Shown here: one piece after another, positions 7,940-16,628 of the stretch
Layout: every line of letters starts with the position of its first letter
Numbering within the stretch: the stretch's first letter is position 1
Assembly: GCF_000014565.1 (NCBI RefSeq)
Contig: NC_008268.1
Coordinates: 3,038,001-3,102,000, forward strand
DNA from: Rhodococcus jostii RHA1
GTDB lineage: Bacteria; Actinomycetota; Actinomycetes; Mycobacteriales; Mycobacteriaceae
DNA: 64,000 nt
Direction of reading: 5' to 3'
Made by a program: the position numbers and the translations under genes
The notes under the pieces: generated by a model
The model's database searches: none
Told to the model about the DNA's origin: nothing
Seen by the model: only the letters and a program-made list of their open reading frames with translations

Positions 7940-9301
7940 ATGGTCACCAATCCGCTGGACGACGCGCCGCTGTCCAGGTTTCACAAGAAGCTTGCCGTGT
8001 TCTCGTCGGGAGGACCGTTCCTGGACGGATTCGTCTTGTCCATCATCGGTGTCGCGATGATCCAGATCGCGGATCAGTGGGGCCTGTCGTCCGTGGAGCA
8101 GGGACTGGTCGGCGCATCGTCGCTGATCGGTATTCTCCTCGGTGCATTCGCCGGCGGTTGGTTGACCGATCGTTTCGGGCGAGAAGTCTTGTTCACGGTC
8201 GATTTGATCGCGATCGCCGCATTTTCGGTCGCACAGTTCTTCGTCCAGGACGTGATCTGGCTGATCGTGCTCCGCCTGCTCATCGGCATGGCGGTCGGCG
8301 CCGACTACCCGATCGCCACGTCGCTACTGACGGAGTTCACCCCTCGCAAGTACCGCGGGCCGTTCCTCGGCGCATTCGTCGCCATGTGGTTCGTCGGCGC
8401 TGCAGCGGCGTACGTAGTGGGCCAGGTACTTGCCGAAACAGGAAACGACAACGCCTGGCGCTGGATGCTCGCCAGCGCCACGGTGCCTGCGGTGCTGATC
8501 GTCGTAGCCCGCGTCGGCACTCCCGAGTCGCCGCGTTGGTTGGTGGGCAAGGGCAGGATCGACGAAGCCAACAAGGTGCTGCGTAAGGTGTTCGGCCCCG
8601 GCGTCTCCGTCGCCGACCTCCCCGCGGAGGACGAGAACAGCGTCAGCGTCAAGGAGCTCCTCCGTTCCGGATACGGAAAGCGGATGGCGTTCATCACCCT
8701 GTTCTGGACCTGCTCGATCGTCCCCCTGTTTGCCGTCTACGCGTTTGCGCCTGCCATTCTCGGCGCCCTCAAACTGGAAGAGGATGCGGCACATATCGGT
8801 TCCGCTGTCATCACGATCCTGTTCCTGGTCGGATGCATCATCGCCCTGTTCCTCGTCAACCGCATGGGACGCCGCCCCCTCCTCATTCACAGCTTCCTGT
8901 GGGCCGGTCTGGCACTGCTGCTGATGGGAGCGTTTCCCGAGGCACCTACCACGATCATCATGGTTCTCTTCGCCGCATACGCCGTACTGATCGGCGGCAC
9001 GCAGATCCTGCAGTGGGTCTACCCGAACGAGCTCTTCCCCACCGAGATTCGTGGCACCGCAGTAGGCATGGCCTCCTCTCTGAGCCGCATCGGTGCAGCA
9101 ATCGGAACATTCCTCGTACCACTGTCCCTCAGCGGCCTCGGGATCGGAGCGACGATGCTCATCGCAGCGGTGATCACGTTGCTCGGAGCGGTTCTGTCCC
9201 ACTTCTGGGCACCGGAAACCCGAGGACTGTCCTTGACCGAGAGCGCCTCGCTCGGGATCGCCAGCTCACCGGTATCGCCCGCACGAGCGTCCCGGTCGTA
9301 A
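7940..9301 (+). CDS. MFS transporter, sugar-porter-like
   Basis: 453 residues from ATG 7940 with GAGGAG upstream; earlier in-frame codons give a non-hydrophobic Arg-rich extension and are rejected. Twelve hydrophobic segments are expected. Sugar-porter signatures are visible: GGWLTDRFGRE after helix 2, PESPRWLVGKGRIDEA in the central loop, NRMGRRPLL after helix 8 and PETRGLSLTE near the end. The substrate may be a sugar, polyol, acid or aromatic compound; the family alone does not say. It is convergent with the GntR gene (three bases between stops) and has the shared operator box upstream, so it should be part of the same catabolic regulon. Confidence 0.85.
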   Translation: MVTNPLDDAPLSRFHKKLAVFSSGGPFLDGFVLSIIGVAMIQIADQWGLSSVEQGLVGASSLIGILLGAFAGGWLTDRFGREVLFTVDLIAIAAFSVAQFFVQDVIWLIVLRLLIGMAVGADYPIATSLLTEFTPRKYRGPFLGAFVAMWFVGAAAAYVVGQVLAETGNDNAWRWMLASATVPAVLIVVARVGTPESPRWLVGKGRIDEANKVLRKVFGPGVSVADLPAEDENSVSVKELLRSGYGKRMAFITLFWTCSIVPLFAVYAFAPAILGALKLEEDAAHIGSAVITILFLVGCIIALFLVNRMGRRPLLIHSFLWAGLALLLMGAFPEAPTTIIMVLFAAYAVLIGGTQILQWVYPNELFPTEIRGTAVGMASSLSRIGAAIGTFLVPLSLSGLGIGATMLIAAVITLLGAVLSHFWAPETRGLSLTESASLGIASSPVSPARASRS

Positions 9302-9304
9302 CAT

Positions 9305-10093
9305 CTACGCCTGATCTCGGTGCTGCGCTTCGAGGAGAGCCCGGATTCGATCGGTCGCATCGACGAGCGAATCGTGATTGACGCTCGCTGCCGCGACGTC
9401 GTCGCCTCGAAGCGCAGCCTCGACGAGACGCTCTTGAAAGACCACCAACGACTCGACGTCTCCCGAGTCCAGCGTGCCCCGGGCACCGACGATCTTGTAG
9501 GCCCTGCAGTGGTGCCACAGATTGCGAATCATGTTGACGAGCAACGGGTTATCACTCGCACGGTAGAGAATCGACAGCAGTTCCTCGTCGTGTTCCAACA
9601 GTTCCACGACCCGGCCCTCGACGATCGCGACCCTCATCGCCTCGAATTCGGTCTTCATTCGCTCGGCGTCGGCGCGGGTGATTCGAGTGGCACCGAGCCG
9701 GGCAGCCTCGACCTCCAACAACAGTCGGACGTCGTAGACATGGACCAACTCTGCGAAGCTCAGTCCCTTCACGACAGCACCCCGGTGCGGGACCCGCTCC
9801 GCGAGACCTGCCTCCTCTAGTCGGCGAATTGCCTCTCGAACCGGCATGACACTCGTGCCGACCTGGGCCGCGAGGTCGCGGATGCGCAATCTCGTCCCGG
9901 CAGGCATATCGCCATTCATGATCGATTGATGGATCATCGAGTACACCTGATCCGTCAGGAGAGTCGGCTCGACTTTCTGCGGAACGGTCACCGGGGCGAT
10001 CCCAGCGGGGCCTGAGCAGGACTCTCCCGGGCGTTTGGTCGCACGGCTCGCAGACCGTTCGCCCTCACGAGTCACCGGTTCCGTCGCAGTCAT
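9305..10093 (-). CDS. GntR-family transcriptional regulator, FCD (FadR) subgroup
   Basis: 262 residues: a disordered 40-residue N-terminus, a winged helix (about 45-110: LLTDQVYSMIHQSIMNG, LRIRDLAAQVGTSVMPVREA, GLAERVPHRGAVV) and an all-helical FCD effector domain with the expected acidic and His positions (HDEELLSILYRAS, LWHHCRAY, VNHDSLVDA). FCD proteins usually bind a metal and a carboxylate ligand and act as repressors. It is divergent from the FAD enzyme operon at 10389, with TGTGATC/TGTGATCACA in between. The same boxes occur before the MFS gene and the YddG-like gene, so all are likely targets (inference). Confidence 0.85.
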   Translation of the reverse strand: MTATEPVTREGERSASRATKRPGESCSGPAGIAPVTVPQKVEPTLLTDQVYSMIHQSIMNGDMPAGTRLRIRDLAAQVGTSVMPVREAIRRLEEAGLAERVPHRGAVVKGLSFAELVHVYDVRLLLEVEAARLGATRITRADAERMKTEFEAMRVAIVEGRVVELLEHDEELLSILYRASDNPLLVNMIRNLWHHCRAYKIVGARGTLDSGDVESLVVFQERLVEAALRGDDVAAASVNHDSLVDATDRIRALLEAQHRDQA

Positions 10094-10170
10094 ATGGCCC
10101 TCGCCCTTCGCCCTGATCTCGACGTAGCCCGAACCATCGCTGTCGGGCCTTCGCGCACGATGCGCCGCCG

Positions 10171-10204
10171 ATCACATCATCCGCTTGTGTGATCTGTGAT
10201 CACA
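10171..10204. promoter_or_regulatory. GntR/FCD-type operator box 3, divergent promoter
   Basis: TGTGATC (10188-10194) is followed directly by the perfect palindrome TGTGATCACA (10195-10204); ATCACA at 10171-10176 is a further half-site in the opposite orientation. Placement between the GntR start (10093) and the operon start (10389) fits autoregulation and control of the catabolic operon. Confidence 0.6.
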
Positions 10205-10388
10205 CTTTATCCTCAATGGAGCGGGTATGACCGGCATCACTGTTTTATCCCAGAGAACGACGCGTCCGGACTGCGTGCATCGCACGCAACCACTGCACGG
10301 CAGGTGCGCGCGTCCCGAATCACAACTTGCCACGAACACGCCACCACTCCCCGGCGAGCGACATGGCCCCAGTGAAGGAGATATCGAA

Positions 10389-11783
10389 GTGCGAGATGTA
10401 GTTGTAGTCGGTGCCGGCCTCGCCGGTCTGTCAGCGGGCTGGCGGTTGCGTCACTGGGACACACTTGTCTTGGAGTCCGAGGAGCGCGTCGGTGGACGCA
10501 TCCGTTCCGAACGTCGCGGGTCGTATTGGCTGAACTGGGGTGGCCACGTCTTCGCCGGCCCCGGATCGTCCACGGAAGCCCTGCTCAACGAGGCCGGGGT
10601 GATGTCGGTCGACATCCCCGGGTCGCTGCAGGCCCTCTCGATGAACGGGAAGTTCCTCCGCAAGGGGCACATCGCCACCTATCCGTTCCGGATCCCGATG
10701 TCGCTCTCGGCTCGGGTGGCAACCATGCGCGCCGGCATGAAGATCGTTGCGGGCGTCGGAAAGTACACCGGAGTGGTACGCAAGCGCGCCGGTGAGTCCG
10801 GAGCGATGCGCCAGCAGCGGATCTACGACTTCGCGAACGACGAATCCTTCCTCGACTTCGTCGGGGACTTGCCGGAGGACGCGGCCGCGCTGTTCAAGAC
10901 CACCGTCACCCGGTCCGCCGGAAACATGGACCAGATCTCGGCGGGCGCAGGCATCGGATACTTCAGCCTGGTGCTCGGGTTCGGGCAGGGCCTCAGCCGC
11001 GGCATCGTCGGCGGGCCGTCCACACTCACCGAAGCCCTCGCCGCGTCGCTGGGCGACCGCGTTCAGCTGGGTGCCGCCGTGCAGGAGGTCGTGCACAAGA
11101 AGGACTCGGTGATCGTTCGCTACCGCCAGGACGGACGCGACCACGAAGTCGAGGCGCGAACGGTCGTGCTGGCCACCACCGCGGACGTGTCCCACCGGGT
11201 CGGGGTCGACCTGCCGCAGGACCTGCGCGACGCGCTCTCTCAGATCAAGTACGGCCCCCACGTCAGCTCGGCGTTTCTCACCGACGAAACGACGGCGCGG
11301 CCGTGGGACGACATCTACGCCATCGCCGCCCCCAAGCGTTCGTTCGCCATCGCGCTCAACCAGGCAAGCATCGTCCGCGGCACCGAGTCCGTCCGGCAGC
11401 CCGGCGGCAGCTTCATGACGTTCTCGCCTGCGGCGTTGGGTAGCGCACTGCTCGACAAGAGCGACGACGAAGTGGTGAACACTCACCTCGCCGACCTCGA
11501 GCAGATCCTGGGGCCCGGATTCTCCGACACCGTCGTGGAAGCCAAGGCCGCACGGTGGAAGAACGCGTCGCCCTACAGCTTCCCCGGTCGCGCAAAGCTT
11601 CAGCCCACCTTGACGCGCGGTGCCGGCCGAGTCTTCCTGGCCGGCGACTATCTCGGAACGCTCTACACGGAAACGTCGATCACCTCGGGGTTCTCCGCTG
11701 CTCAAGAGGTCGCCAGCGTGCTCGCCACCCATCGCCAGACTCGTCAACCGAAGATGCTCACCGTTCAGCCCGCCAGCGCCTGA
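10389..11783 (+). CDS. FAD-dependent oxidoreductase (amine oxidase / HemY-like fold)
   Basis: 464 residues from GTG 10389, with AAGGAG about nine bases upstream; the in-frame upstream ATG at 10227 gives a sequence without family character. The N-terminus is the dinucleotide-binding motif VVVVGAGLAGLSAGWRL, then the GG-doublet ERVGGRIRSE. The C-terminus holds the second FAD motif GRVFLAGDYLGT followed by SITSGFSAAQEVA. This is the architecture of flavin amine oxidases and protoporphyrinogen-oxidase-like proteins. As first gene of an operon with a DapA-family lyase, an amino acid symporter and an aldehyde dehydrogenase, it most likely oxidises an amine or amino acid; the substrate is unknown. 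Confidence 0.75.
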   Translation: MRDVVVVGAGLAGLSAGWRLRHWDTLVLESEERVGGRIRSERRGSYWLNWGGHVFAGPGSSTEALLNEAGVMSVDIPGSLQALSMNGKFLRKGHIATYPFRIPMSLSARVATMRAGMKIVAGVGKYTGVVRKRAGESGAMRQQRIYDFANDESFLDFVGDLPEDAAALFKTTVTRSAGNMDQISAGAGIGYFSLVLGFGQGLSRGIVGGPSTLTEALAASLGDRVQLGAAVQEVVHKKDSVIVRYRQDGRDHEVEARTVVLATTADVSHRVGVDLPQDLRDALSQIKYGPHVSSAFLTDETTARPWDDIYAIAAPKRSFAIALNQASIVRGTESVRQPGGSFMTFSPAALGSALLDKSDDEVVNTHLADLEQILGPGFSDTVVEAKAARWKNASPYSFPGRAKLQPTLTRGAGRVFLAGDYLGTLYTETSITSGFSAAQEVASVLATHRQTRQPKMLTVQPASA

Positions 11784-11827
11784 CCTTCCCCACACCAAAC
11801 ACTCGTCAACGATCTAGGAGTCATTTC

Positions 11828-12721
11828 ATGTCCAAGCAACTCAGCGGTGTCCTCACAGCATTGACCACCCCGTTCGACGCCGACGAACTCATCGACACGG
11901 ACAAGCTGAAGCTCGTGGTGGACCGCTCGATCAAGGCAGGCGTCGACGGTGTCGTCGCGGCAGGATCGACCGGTGAGGTCGGGGCGCTGTCGTCGGACGA
12001 GCGCCTGCGTCTCGTCGACACGGTCATCGAGCACACCGACGGCCGGGTTCCCGTCATCGCCCAGACCGGTGCCACGACGACCGCAGAGGCCATCCAGCTC
12101 TCCCGCGCCGCCGAAAAGTCGGGCGCCGACGTGCTCATGCTGATCACACCGTTCTACGAGCCGCTCTCGACCGAAGAGACGGTGGCATACATCAAGGATG
12201 TCGCTTCCGCCGTGGAGCTGCCGGTCATGCTCTACAACATCCCCGCGGTCACGGGTGTGAACCTCGACCCGAGCACTGTTCGCTCCCTGGCCGAAGAGGT
12301 CGACAACATTCGGTACATCAAGGACTCGAGCGCGAACTGGGAACAGGCACTGCAGCTGATCCACCACCACAGCGACGTGATCGGCACCTTCATCGGCTGG
12401 GACTCCTACATCTACAGCGCGCTGGTCGAGGGCGCTGCCGGGGTCATGGCAGGTGCCGCAAACGTCGTTCCGGACGAGATCGTCGCCGTGAACCGGCTCA
12501 TCGGCGAGGGCGACCTGCACGGCGCGCTCGCCAAATGGAAGAACCTGTACCCGGTGATCGACGCGATGATCTCCGTTCCCTTCATCTCCGCCGTCAAAGC
12601 CGGTCTCGCTCTGCAGGGAGAACCGGTAGGAGCGCCCCGCCGGCCCACCGCAGAACTCCCCGCAGAGCAGGTCGAAAAGATCGGACAGGCACTGAAGCGG
12701 CTCGCAGAGGGGACTGCGTAA
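11828..12721 (+). CDS. DapA/NanA-family lyase or deaminase (class I Schiff-base aldolase fold)
   Basis: 297 residues with all hallmarks of the dihydrodipicolinate synthase family: GSTGE (46-50), LYNIP with Tyr136 and the Schiff-base Lys165 in IRYIKDSS. Housekeeping DapA is unlikely because of the operon context, between an FAD enzyme and a Na+/amino-acid symporter. Members of this family in catabolic operons include N-acetylneuraminate lyase, keto-deoxy-sugar-acid dehydratases and the pyrroline-hydroxycarboxylate deaminase of hydroxyproline degradation. The combination here fits the last type as well as any, but that is inference. The start ATG has AGGAG nine bases upstream. Confidence 0.85.
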   Translation: MSKQLSGVLTALTTPFDADELIDTDKLKLVVDRSIKAGVDGVVAAGSTGEVGALSSDERLRLVDTVIEHTDGRVPVIAQTGATTTAEAIQLSRAAEKSGADVLMLITPFYEPLSTEETVAYIKDVASAVELPVMLYNIPAVTGVNLDPSTVRSLAEEVDNIRYIKDSSANWEQALQLIHHHSDVIGTFIGWDSYIYSALVEGAAGVMAGAANVVPDEIVAVNRLIGEGDLHGALAKWKNLYPVIDAMISVPFISAVKAGLALQGEPVGAPRRPTAELPAEQVEKIGQALKRLAEGTA

Positions 12722-12724
12722 ATC

Positions 12725-14212
12725 ATGGCAGGCCTGGACTGGGCCGAGATGCTCACGACCGTGGCGGACGCCATCTGGGGACCGATGGCCTACGTGGTCC
12801 TCGGCCTCGGGGTGGCGTACACCGTCGCCACCAGAGGCATTCAGTTCCGACGCATCCCGGACATGATCCGACAGCTGAAGGAATCCAGCGAAGGCGAAGG
12901 AGGACTGTCCTCCTTCCAGGCGCTTGTCCTTGCGCTCGCCAGCCGTGTGGGTGTCGGGAGCATCGCCGGTGTCGCAACAGCAGTCGGCGGTGGTGGACCG
13001 GGTGCCCTGCTGTGGATGGCCGTGACAGGACTGGTCGGCTGCACCGTCGGGTACGCCGAGGCAACCCTCGCGCAGGTGTTCAAACGTCAGGTCGAGGACG
13101 AGGACCGGAAGAAGGCCAACGAGGATATCGGCGGCATGCCGTACTACATCAAGTACGGACTGAAGCTTCCCAAGGTCGCGGGCCTCGTCGCGTTCCTCGG
13201 GCTGGTCGGCTACGGATTCATGTTCCCCGGATTCCAGGTCAGCACCATTGCCTCGAGTGCGGAGATGGCATTCGGAACACCGACCTGGGTGCCGGCAGTG
13301 CTCATCACCGTGCTGATCGCTCTGGTGATCTTCGGTGGCACTACTCGAATCGTCAAGGTCACGCAGACTCTCGTACCGATTCTCGCAATCGGATACCTGA
13401 CGTTGGCGCTGGCGGTGATCGCGGCGAACATCGAAAATGTCCCGGAAGCGATCACGCTCATCGTGAACTCGGCGTTCGGTATCGACCCTGTGCTGGGCGG
13501 CATCGCGGGCGCTGCAGTTGCATGGGGAGTGCGCCGGGCAGTCTTCGCGTCGGCGAACGGAATCGGTGAGGCGACGTTCGCCGCGGCGGCGGCACGGACG
13601 TCCCACCCCGGCAAGCAGGGTCTCGTCCAGACGTTCAGCATCTACATCGACGTGCTGCTGATCTGCATGGCAACAGGGCTGATGATGGTGGTCTCCGGAC
13701 AGTACAACGTCTCCGATGGTTCGGGTGGTTACCTTGTCCAGAACCTTCCGGGTGTGGAGGCCGGTCCGAACTGGGTCCAGAAGGCCATCGACACGTTGGT
13801 TCCCGGGTGGGGCGCGGCGTTCATCGCAGTAGCCGTGTTCCTGTTCGGCTTCACCTGCCTCATCGTGTACTTCTACGTGGCCAACTCGAACCTGTTGTTC
13901 CTGCTCAACGGGCGGAAGGGGCCGGTATCCAAGCTGGTCCTCAAACTCGGCACGCTCGCGATCGTATTCGTCGGCTCCGTCGTGAACGCAGGACTCGTCT
14001 GGGCGATCGGCGATATCGGGCTCGGGCTCATCGCCTGGGTCAACCTGATGTGCCTGGTACTGCTCTTCCCGCTCGTCTACCGGGTGTACCGCGATTACGA
14101 GCAACAGAAGAAGCGTGGACTCGACCCCGCGTTCGATCCCACAGCGCTCGGCATCGACGGAGCCGAGTTCTGGGAAGCGAACACCGTCACCGGACACAGC
14201 GTCTCCCGGTGA
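12725..14212 (+). CDS. Alanine or glycine : sodium symporter (AGCS family)
   Basis: 495 residues with about ten to eleven membrane helices. Family segments include ALASRVGVGSIAGVATAVGG near the N-terminus, GGMPYYIKYGLK in a loop and RRAVFASANGIGEATFAAAA in the core. AGCS proteins import small neutral amino acids with Na+. The gene begins three bases after the lyase stop, so the two are co-transcribed. In this operon it probably imports the compound oxidised by the FAD enzyme or a related amino acid. One deviation: the family motif commonly reads GNxxGV, whereas here it is SRVGVGSIAGV. Confidence 0.9.
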   Translation: MAGLDWAEMLTTVADAIWGPMAYVVLGLGVAYTVATRGIQFRRIPDMIRQLKESSEGEGGLSSFQALVLALASRVGVGSIAGVATAVGGGGPGALLWMAVTGLVGCTVGYAEATLAQVFKRQVEDEDRKKANEDIGGMPYYIKYGLKLPKVAGLVAFLGLVGYGFMFPGFQVSTIASSAEMAFGTPTWVPAVLITVLIALVIFGGTTRIVKVTQTLVPILAIGYLTLALAVIAANIENVPEAITLIVNSAFGIDPVLGGIAGAAVAWGVRRAVFASANGIGEATFAAAAARTSHPGKQGLVQTFSIYIDVLLICMATGLMMVVSGQYNVSDGSGGYLVQNLPGVEAGPNWVQKAIDTLVPGWGAAFIAVAVFLFGFTCLIVYFYVANSNLLFLLNGRKGPVSKLVLKLGTLAIVFVGSVVNAGLVWAIGDIGLGLIAWVNLMCLVLLFPLVYRVYRDYEQQKKRGLDPAFDPTALGIDGAEFWEANTVTGHSVSR

Positions 14213-14269
14213 GGAGTTTGCCGCAACTGTCCGTCACGCCATAGCGGATCATCCAGCGCAACCCGTTGC

Positions 14270-14294
14270 GGGCCGGCGCTTCTCGCGCCGGCCC
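14270..14294 (+). terminator. Intercistronic hairpin between symporter and aldehyde dehydrogenase
   Basis: GGGCCGGCGC (14270-14279) pairs perfectly with GCGCCGGCCC (14285-14294) around a five-base loop. With no T-run and the ribosome site of the next gene 20 bases downstream, it may act as an attenuator or mRNA stabiliser rather than a full stop. Confidence 0.55.
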
Positions 14295-14328
14295 ACATCA
14301 TCCCAGTCGATCTTGGAGGTTCTTCCAG

Positions 14329-15840
14329 ATGCCCAACACCACCCTCACCGGACATGTCGCCGTCAGCCGAGCACCCGGAGGTTCCTTGAACGTCCGGGAC
14401 GACCTGCCTCCGACCCAGCACTACATCGCAGGAGCGTTCGACGCCGTCGACAACTCCGGTCCCCGCACCGACGTCGTCGACCCGAGTACCGAACAGGTCA
14501 TCGCCGCGGTACCCCAGGGGACCGCGGCCGATGTCGACCGAGCGGTCGCAGCCGCGGTCGCGGCCAAGAACGACTGGGCCAGACTCGTTCCGAAGGAACG
14601 CTCCCTTCTGCTTCACCGCATCGCGGACAGAATCGAACAGAACTCCGAGGTACTGGCGCGGCTCGAATCCGCCAACACCGGAAAACCTTTCGAAGTCTCG
14701 AACGACGACGTCGCAGGCACTGTGGACACCTTCCGGTTCATGGCGGGCGCACTGCGTGCGACCACGTCGATGGCCGCCGGAGACTACGCCGAGAACCACC
14801 TGTCGGTCATCCTGCGTGAGCCGCTCGGTGTGGTCGGCGTCGTCACCCCGTGGAACTATCCGCTGCTGATGGCGGCGTGGAAGATCGCGCCGATCCTCGC
14901 AGCCGGAAACACGGTGGTGATCAAGCCGTCCGAGCAGACCCCCTTGACGACACTGAAATTCGCCGAACTCGTCGGTGACCTGCTTCCGGTGGGCGTGTTC
15001 AATGTGGTGTCCGGACTCGGGCCGACCGTGGGAGCGCGGCTGACCGAGCATCCCGACGTCGACATGCTCGCCCTGACCGGATCCGTGGGCAGCGGCAAAG
15101 CCGTCGCACGTGGGGCCGCAGACACGCTCAAGCGCGTCCATCTCGAACTGGGCGGCAAAGCACCAGTGGTGATCTTCGCCGACGCCGATCTCGACGACGC
15201 CGCGGTGTCATTGCGTGCGGCGAGCTACTGGAACTCGGGCCAGGAATGTGGCGCAGCATGCCGGATTCTCGTGCACGAGTCCGTCGCCGAGGAGTTCACC
15301 CGGAAGCTGGTCGAACAGGTGAGCACGTTCGTGGTCGGCGAGCCAGGAGCAGGTGACACCGTGGAAATCGGCCCTCTGGTGTCGAAGGCGCACTTCGAGC
15401 GGGTCACCGCATATCTGGAACGTGCGGCGCAACAGGGAATCACCGCCGCAATCGGTGGATCTGCACTGGACGGACCGGGGTACTTCGTCGCACCGACCGT
15501 GCTCGTCGGCGTACCCGACGGCGCCGAATGCGCTCGCGAGGAGATCTTCGGCCCGGTGGTCACCGTCGAGACGTTCACCGACGAGGACGAGGCGACCCGC
15601 CGCGCGAACGATGTTCCGTTCGGCCTCTCGGCATCGGTCTGGACCGAGAACGCCCGCCGCAGCCACGAAGTTGCCGCGCGGATCGACGCCGGAACGGTGT
15701 GGGTCAACTCCCACCTCGTGCTGGCCAACGAAGTTCCGTGGGGTGGGTTCAAGGGATCCGGCTACGGACGCGACCTGTCGATCTATGCCCTCGACGACTA
15801 CTCACGCACCAAGCACGTCATGCACAACCACGGTCGATAG
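14329..15840 (+). CDS. Aldehyde dehydrogenase, gamma-aminobutyraldehyde dehydrogenase-like
   Basis: 503 residues from ATG 14329 behind TTGGAGG. NAD(P)-dependent aldehyde dehydrogenase features are complete: VVTPWNYPLLMAAWK (substrate entry and Asn), GSVGSG (cofactor loop), Glu273 in HLELGGKAP and catalytic Cys307 in NSGQECGAA. GQ-x-C-x-AA rather than GQCC resembles the PatD/YdcW gamma-aminobutyraldehyde dehydrogenases. That suggests an omega-amino or semialdehyde product arising from the FAD enzyme and lyase encoded upstream. It is the last gene of the operon, followed by a strong terminator at 15889. Confidence 0.85.
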   Translation: MPNTTLTGHVAVSRAPGGSLNVRDDLPPTQHYIAGAFDAVDNSGPRTDVVDPSTEQVIAAVPQGTAADVDRAVAAAVAAKNDWARLVPKERSLLLHRIADRIEQNSEVLARLESANTGKPFEVSNDDVAGTVDTFRFMAGALRATTSMAAGDYAENHLSVILREPLGVVGVVTPWNYPLLMAAWKIAPILAAGNTVVIKPSEQTPLTTLKFAELVGDLLPVGVFNVVSGLGPTVGARLTEHPDVDMLALTGSVGSGKAVARGAADTLKRVHLELGGKAPVVIFADADLDDAAVSLRAASYWNSGQECGAACRILVHESVAEEFTRKLVEQVSTFVVGEPGAGDTVEIGPLVSKAHFERVTAYLERAAQQGITAAIGGSALDGPGYFVAPTVLVGVPDGAECAREEIFGPVVTVETFTDEDEATRRANDVPFGLSASVWTENARRSHEVAARIDAGTVWVNSHLVLANEVPWGGFKGSGYGRDLSIYALDDYSRTKHVMHNHGR

Positions 15841-15888
15841 TTCATCCCGAGGTTCGTCCTGCCCGGCGTCGACCGTCGTGCGAAACGT

Positions 15889-15923
15889 GGCGCCCGCCCT
15901 GTTCTCTGCACAGGGCGGGCGCC
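15889..15923 (+). terminator. Strong hairpin terminator after the catabolic operon
   Basis: A perfect 14-bp stem, GGCGCCCGCCCTGT pairing with 15910-15923, and a seven-base loop, 48 bases after the aldehyde dehydrogenase stop. It separates the operon from the WhiB gene. Confidence 0.8.
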
Positions 15924-16013
15924 GCAGTCCTCTGCCGGCGTCGTCCACACGGGAGGGGAACCCACCGTCGATATTGCTGCCGCTCACACCCTCTGGACAA
16001 GATCGGAGTAGTC

Positions 16014-16433
16014 ATGAAGTCCACCGCCCTGACCACACACCTCTACGCGCCCTCGACCGAACTGTGGGATTGGCAGATGAACGCCACGTGCCGGAGCATG
16101 GGAACCGATCTGTTCTTCTCCCCCGAAGGTGAGACACGGGAGGCCCGGCGATACCGGGTAGACTTCGCCACCCGGATCTGCCAGACCTGCCCGGTCCTCG
16201 AGCAATGCCGCACTCACGCGCAGACGGTGCGCGAGCCGTTCGGGATCTGGGGTGGTACCACGGAGTCCGAGCGCCGGTACGGTGACGCCGGCAGGCCCGG
16301 ATCGGTGAAGGCGGACGGCGCCGCGGGTGGGCGCACAACCCGTCCGGCCGCAGGGCGCCTGACAGTCTCCGGCCGGCACCCCGGGCCGGGAAGACGTCAC
16401 CGGCAGACTTCGTCACCGTCGACGGTTCGATGA
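16014..16433 (+). CDS. WhiB-family iron-sulfur transcriptional regulator
   Basis: 139 residues from ATG 16014 (GGAGTAG upstream). The WhiB domain occupies roughly 15-85: a first Cys in NATCRSM, the C-x2-C-x5-C group CQTCPVLEQC, and the turn motif FGIWGGTTESER. The four Cys should hold a [4Fe-4S] cluster. The final 50 residues are basic and low-complexity and may contact DNA. WhiB proteins work with sigma factors in actinobacteria. It stands alone behind a strong terminator; no partner or target can be read from the context. The subgroup is not assigned. Confidence 0.85.
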   Translation: MKSTALTTHLYAPSTELWDWQMNATCRSMGTDLFFSPEGETREARRYRVDFATRICQTCPVLEQCRTHAQTVREPFGIWGGTTESERRYGDAGRPGSVKADGAAGGRTTRPAAGRLTVSGRHPGPGRRHRQTSSPSTVR

Positions 16434-16628
16434 CCATTCCGCGCGGACAGCCGTGTTCGTCGATTCCTTCGGTGCCACGATCTCGATGGTGTACTCGGTG
16501 AGCGCCGTCGCGCAGATCCGGCTCCGCTCGGGAATGGGACGGGAGCAATCCGGAAACTCCGCTTCAAAATGTGGCTGTCCCCGACGAGTCGGTCGTGCTC
16601 ACTGTCATTGTGGCTGCTCCTGGACGGA
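16434..16628. other. Intergenic stretch, no gene seen
   Basis: 195 bases between the convergent ends of the WhiB and ParB-like genes. No convincing coding sequence, hairpin or repeat was recognised. Confidence 0.5.

Noticed and set aside
10389..11783. Protoporphyrinogen oxidase (hemY) assignment
   Set aside because: The FAD motifs fit, but no heme biosynthesis gene is near and the operon is catabolic, so only the fold is called.
11765..14197. 810-codon open frame antisense to the lyase and symporter genes
   Set aside because: Composition rich in His, Arg, Asp and Gln, without hydrophobic or family patterns; it mirrors the real genes on the plus strand, as expected in high-GC DNA.
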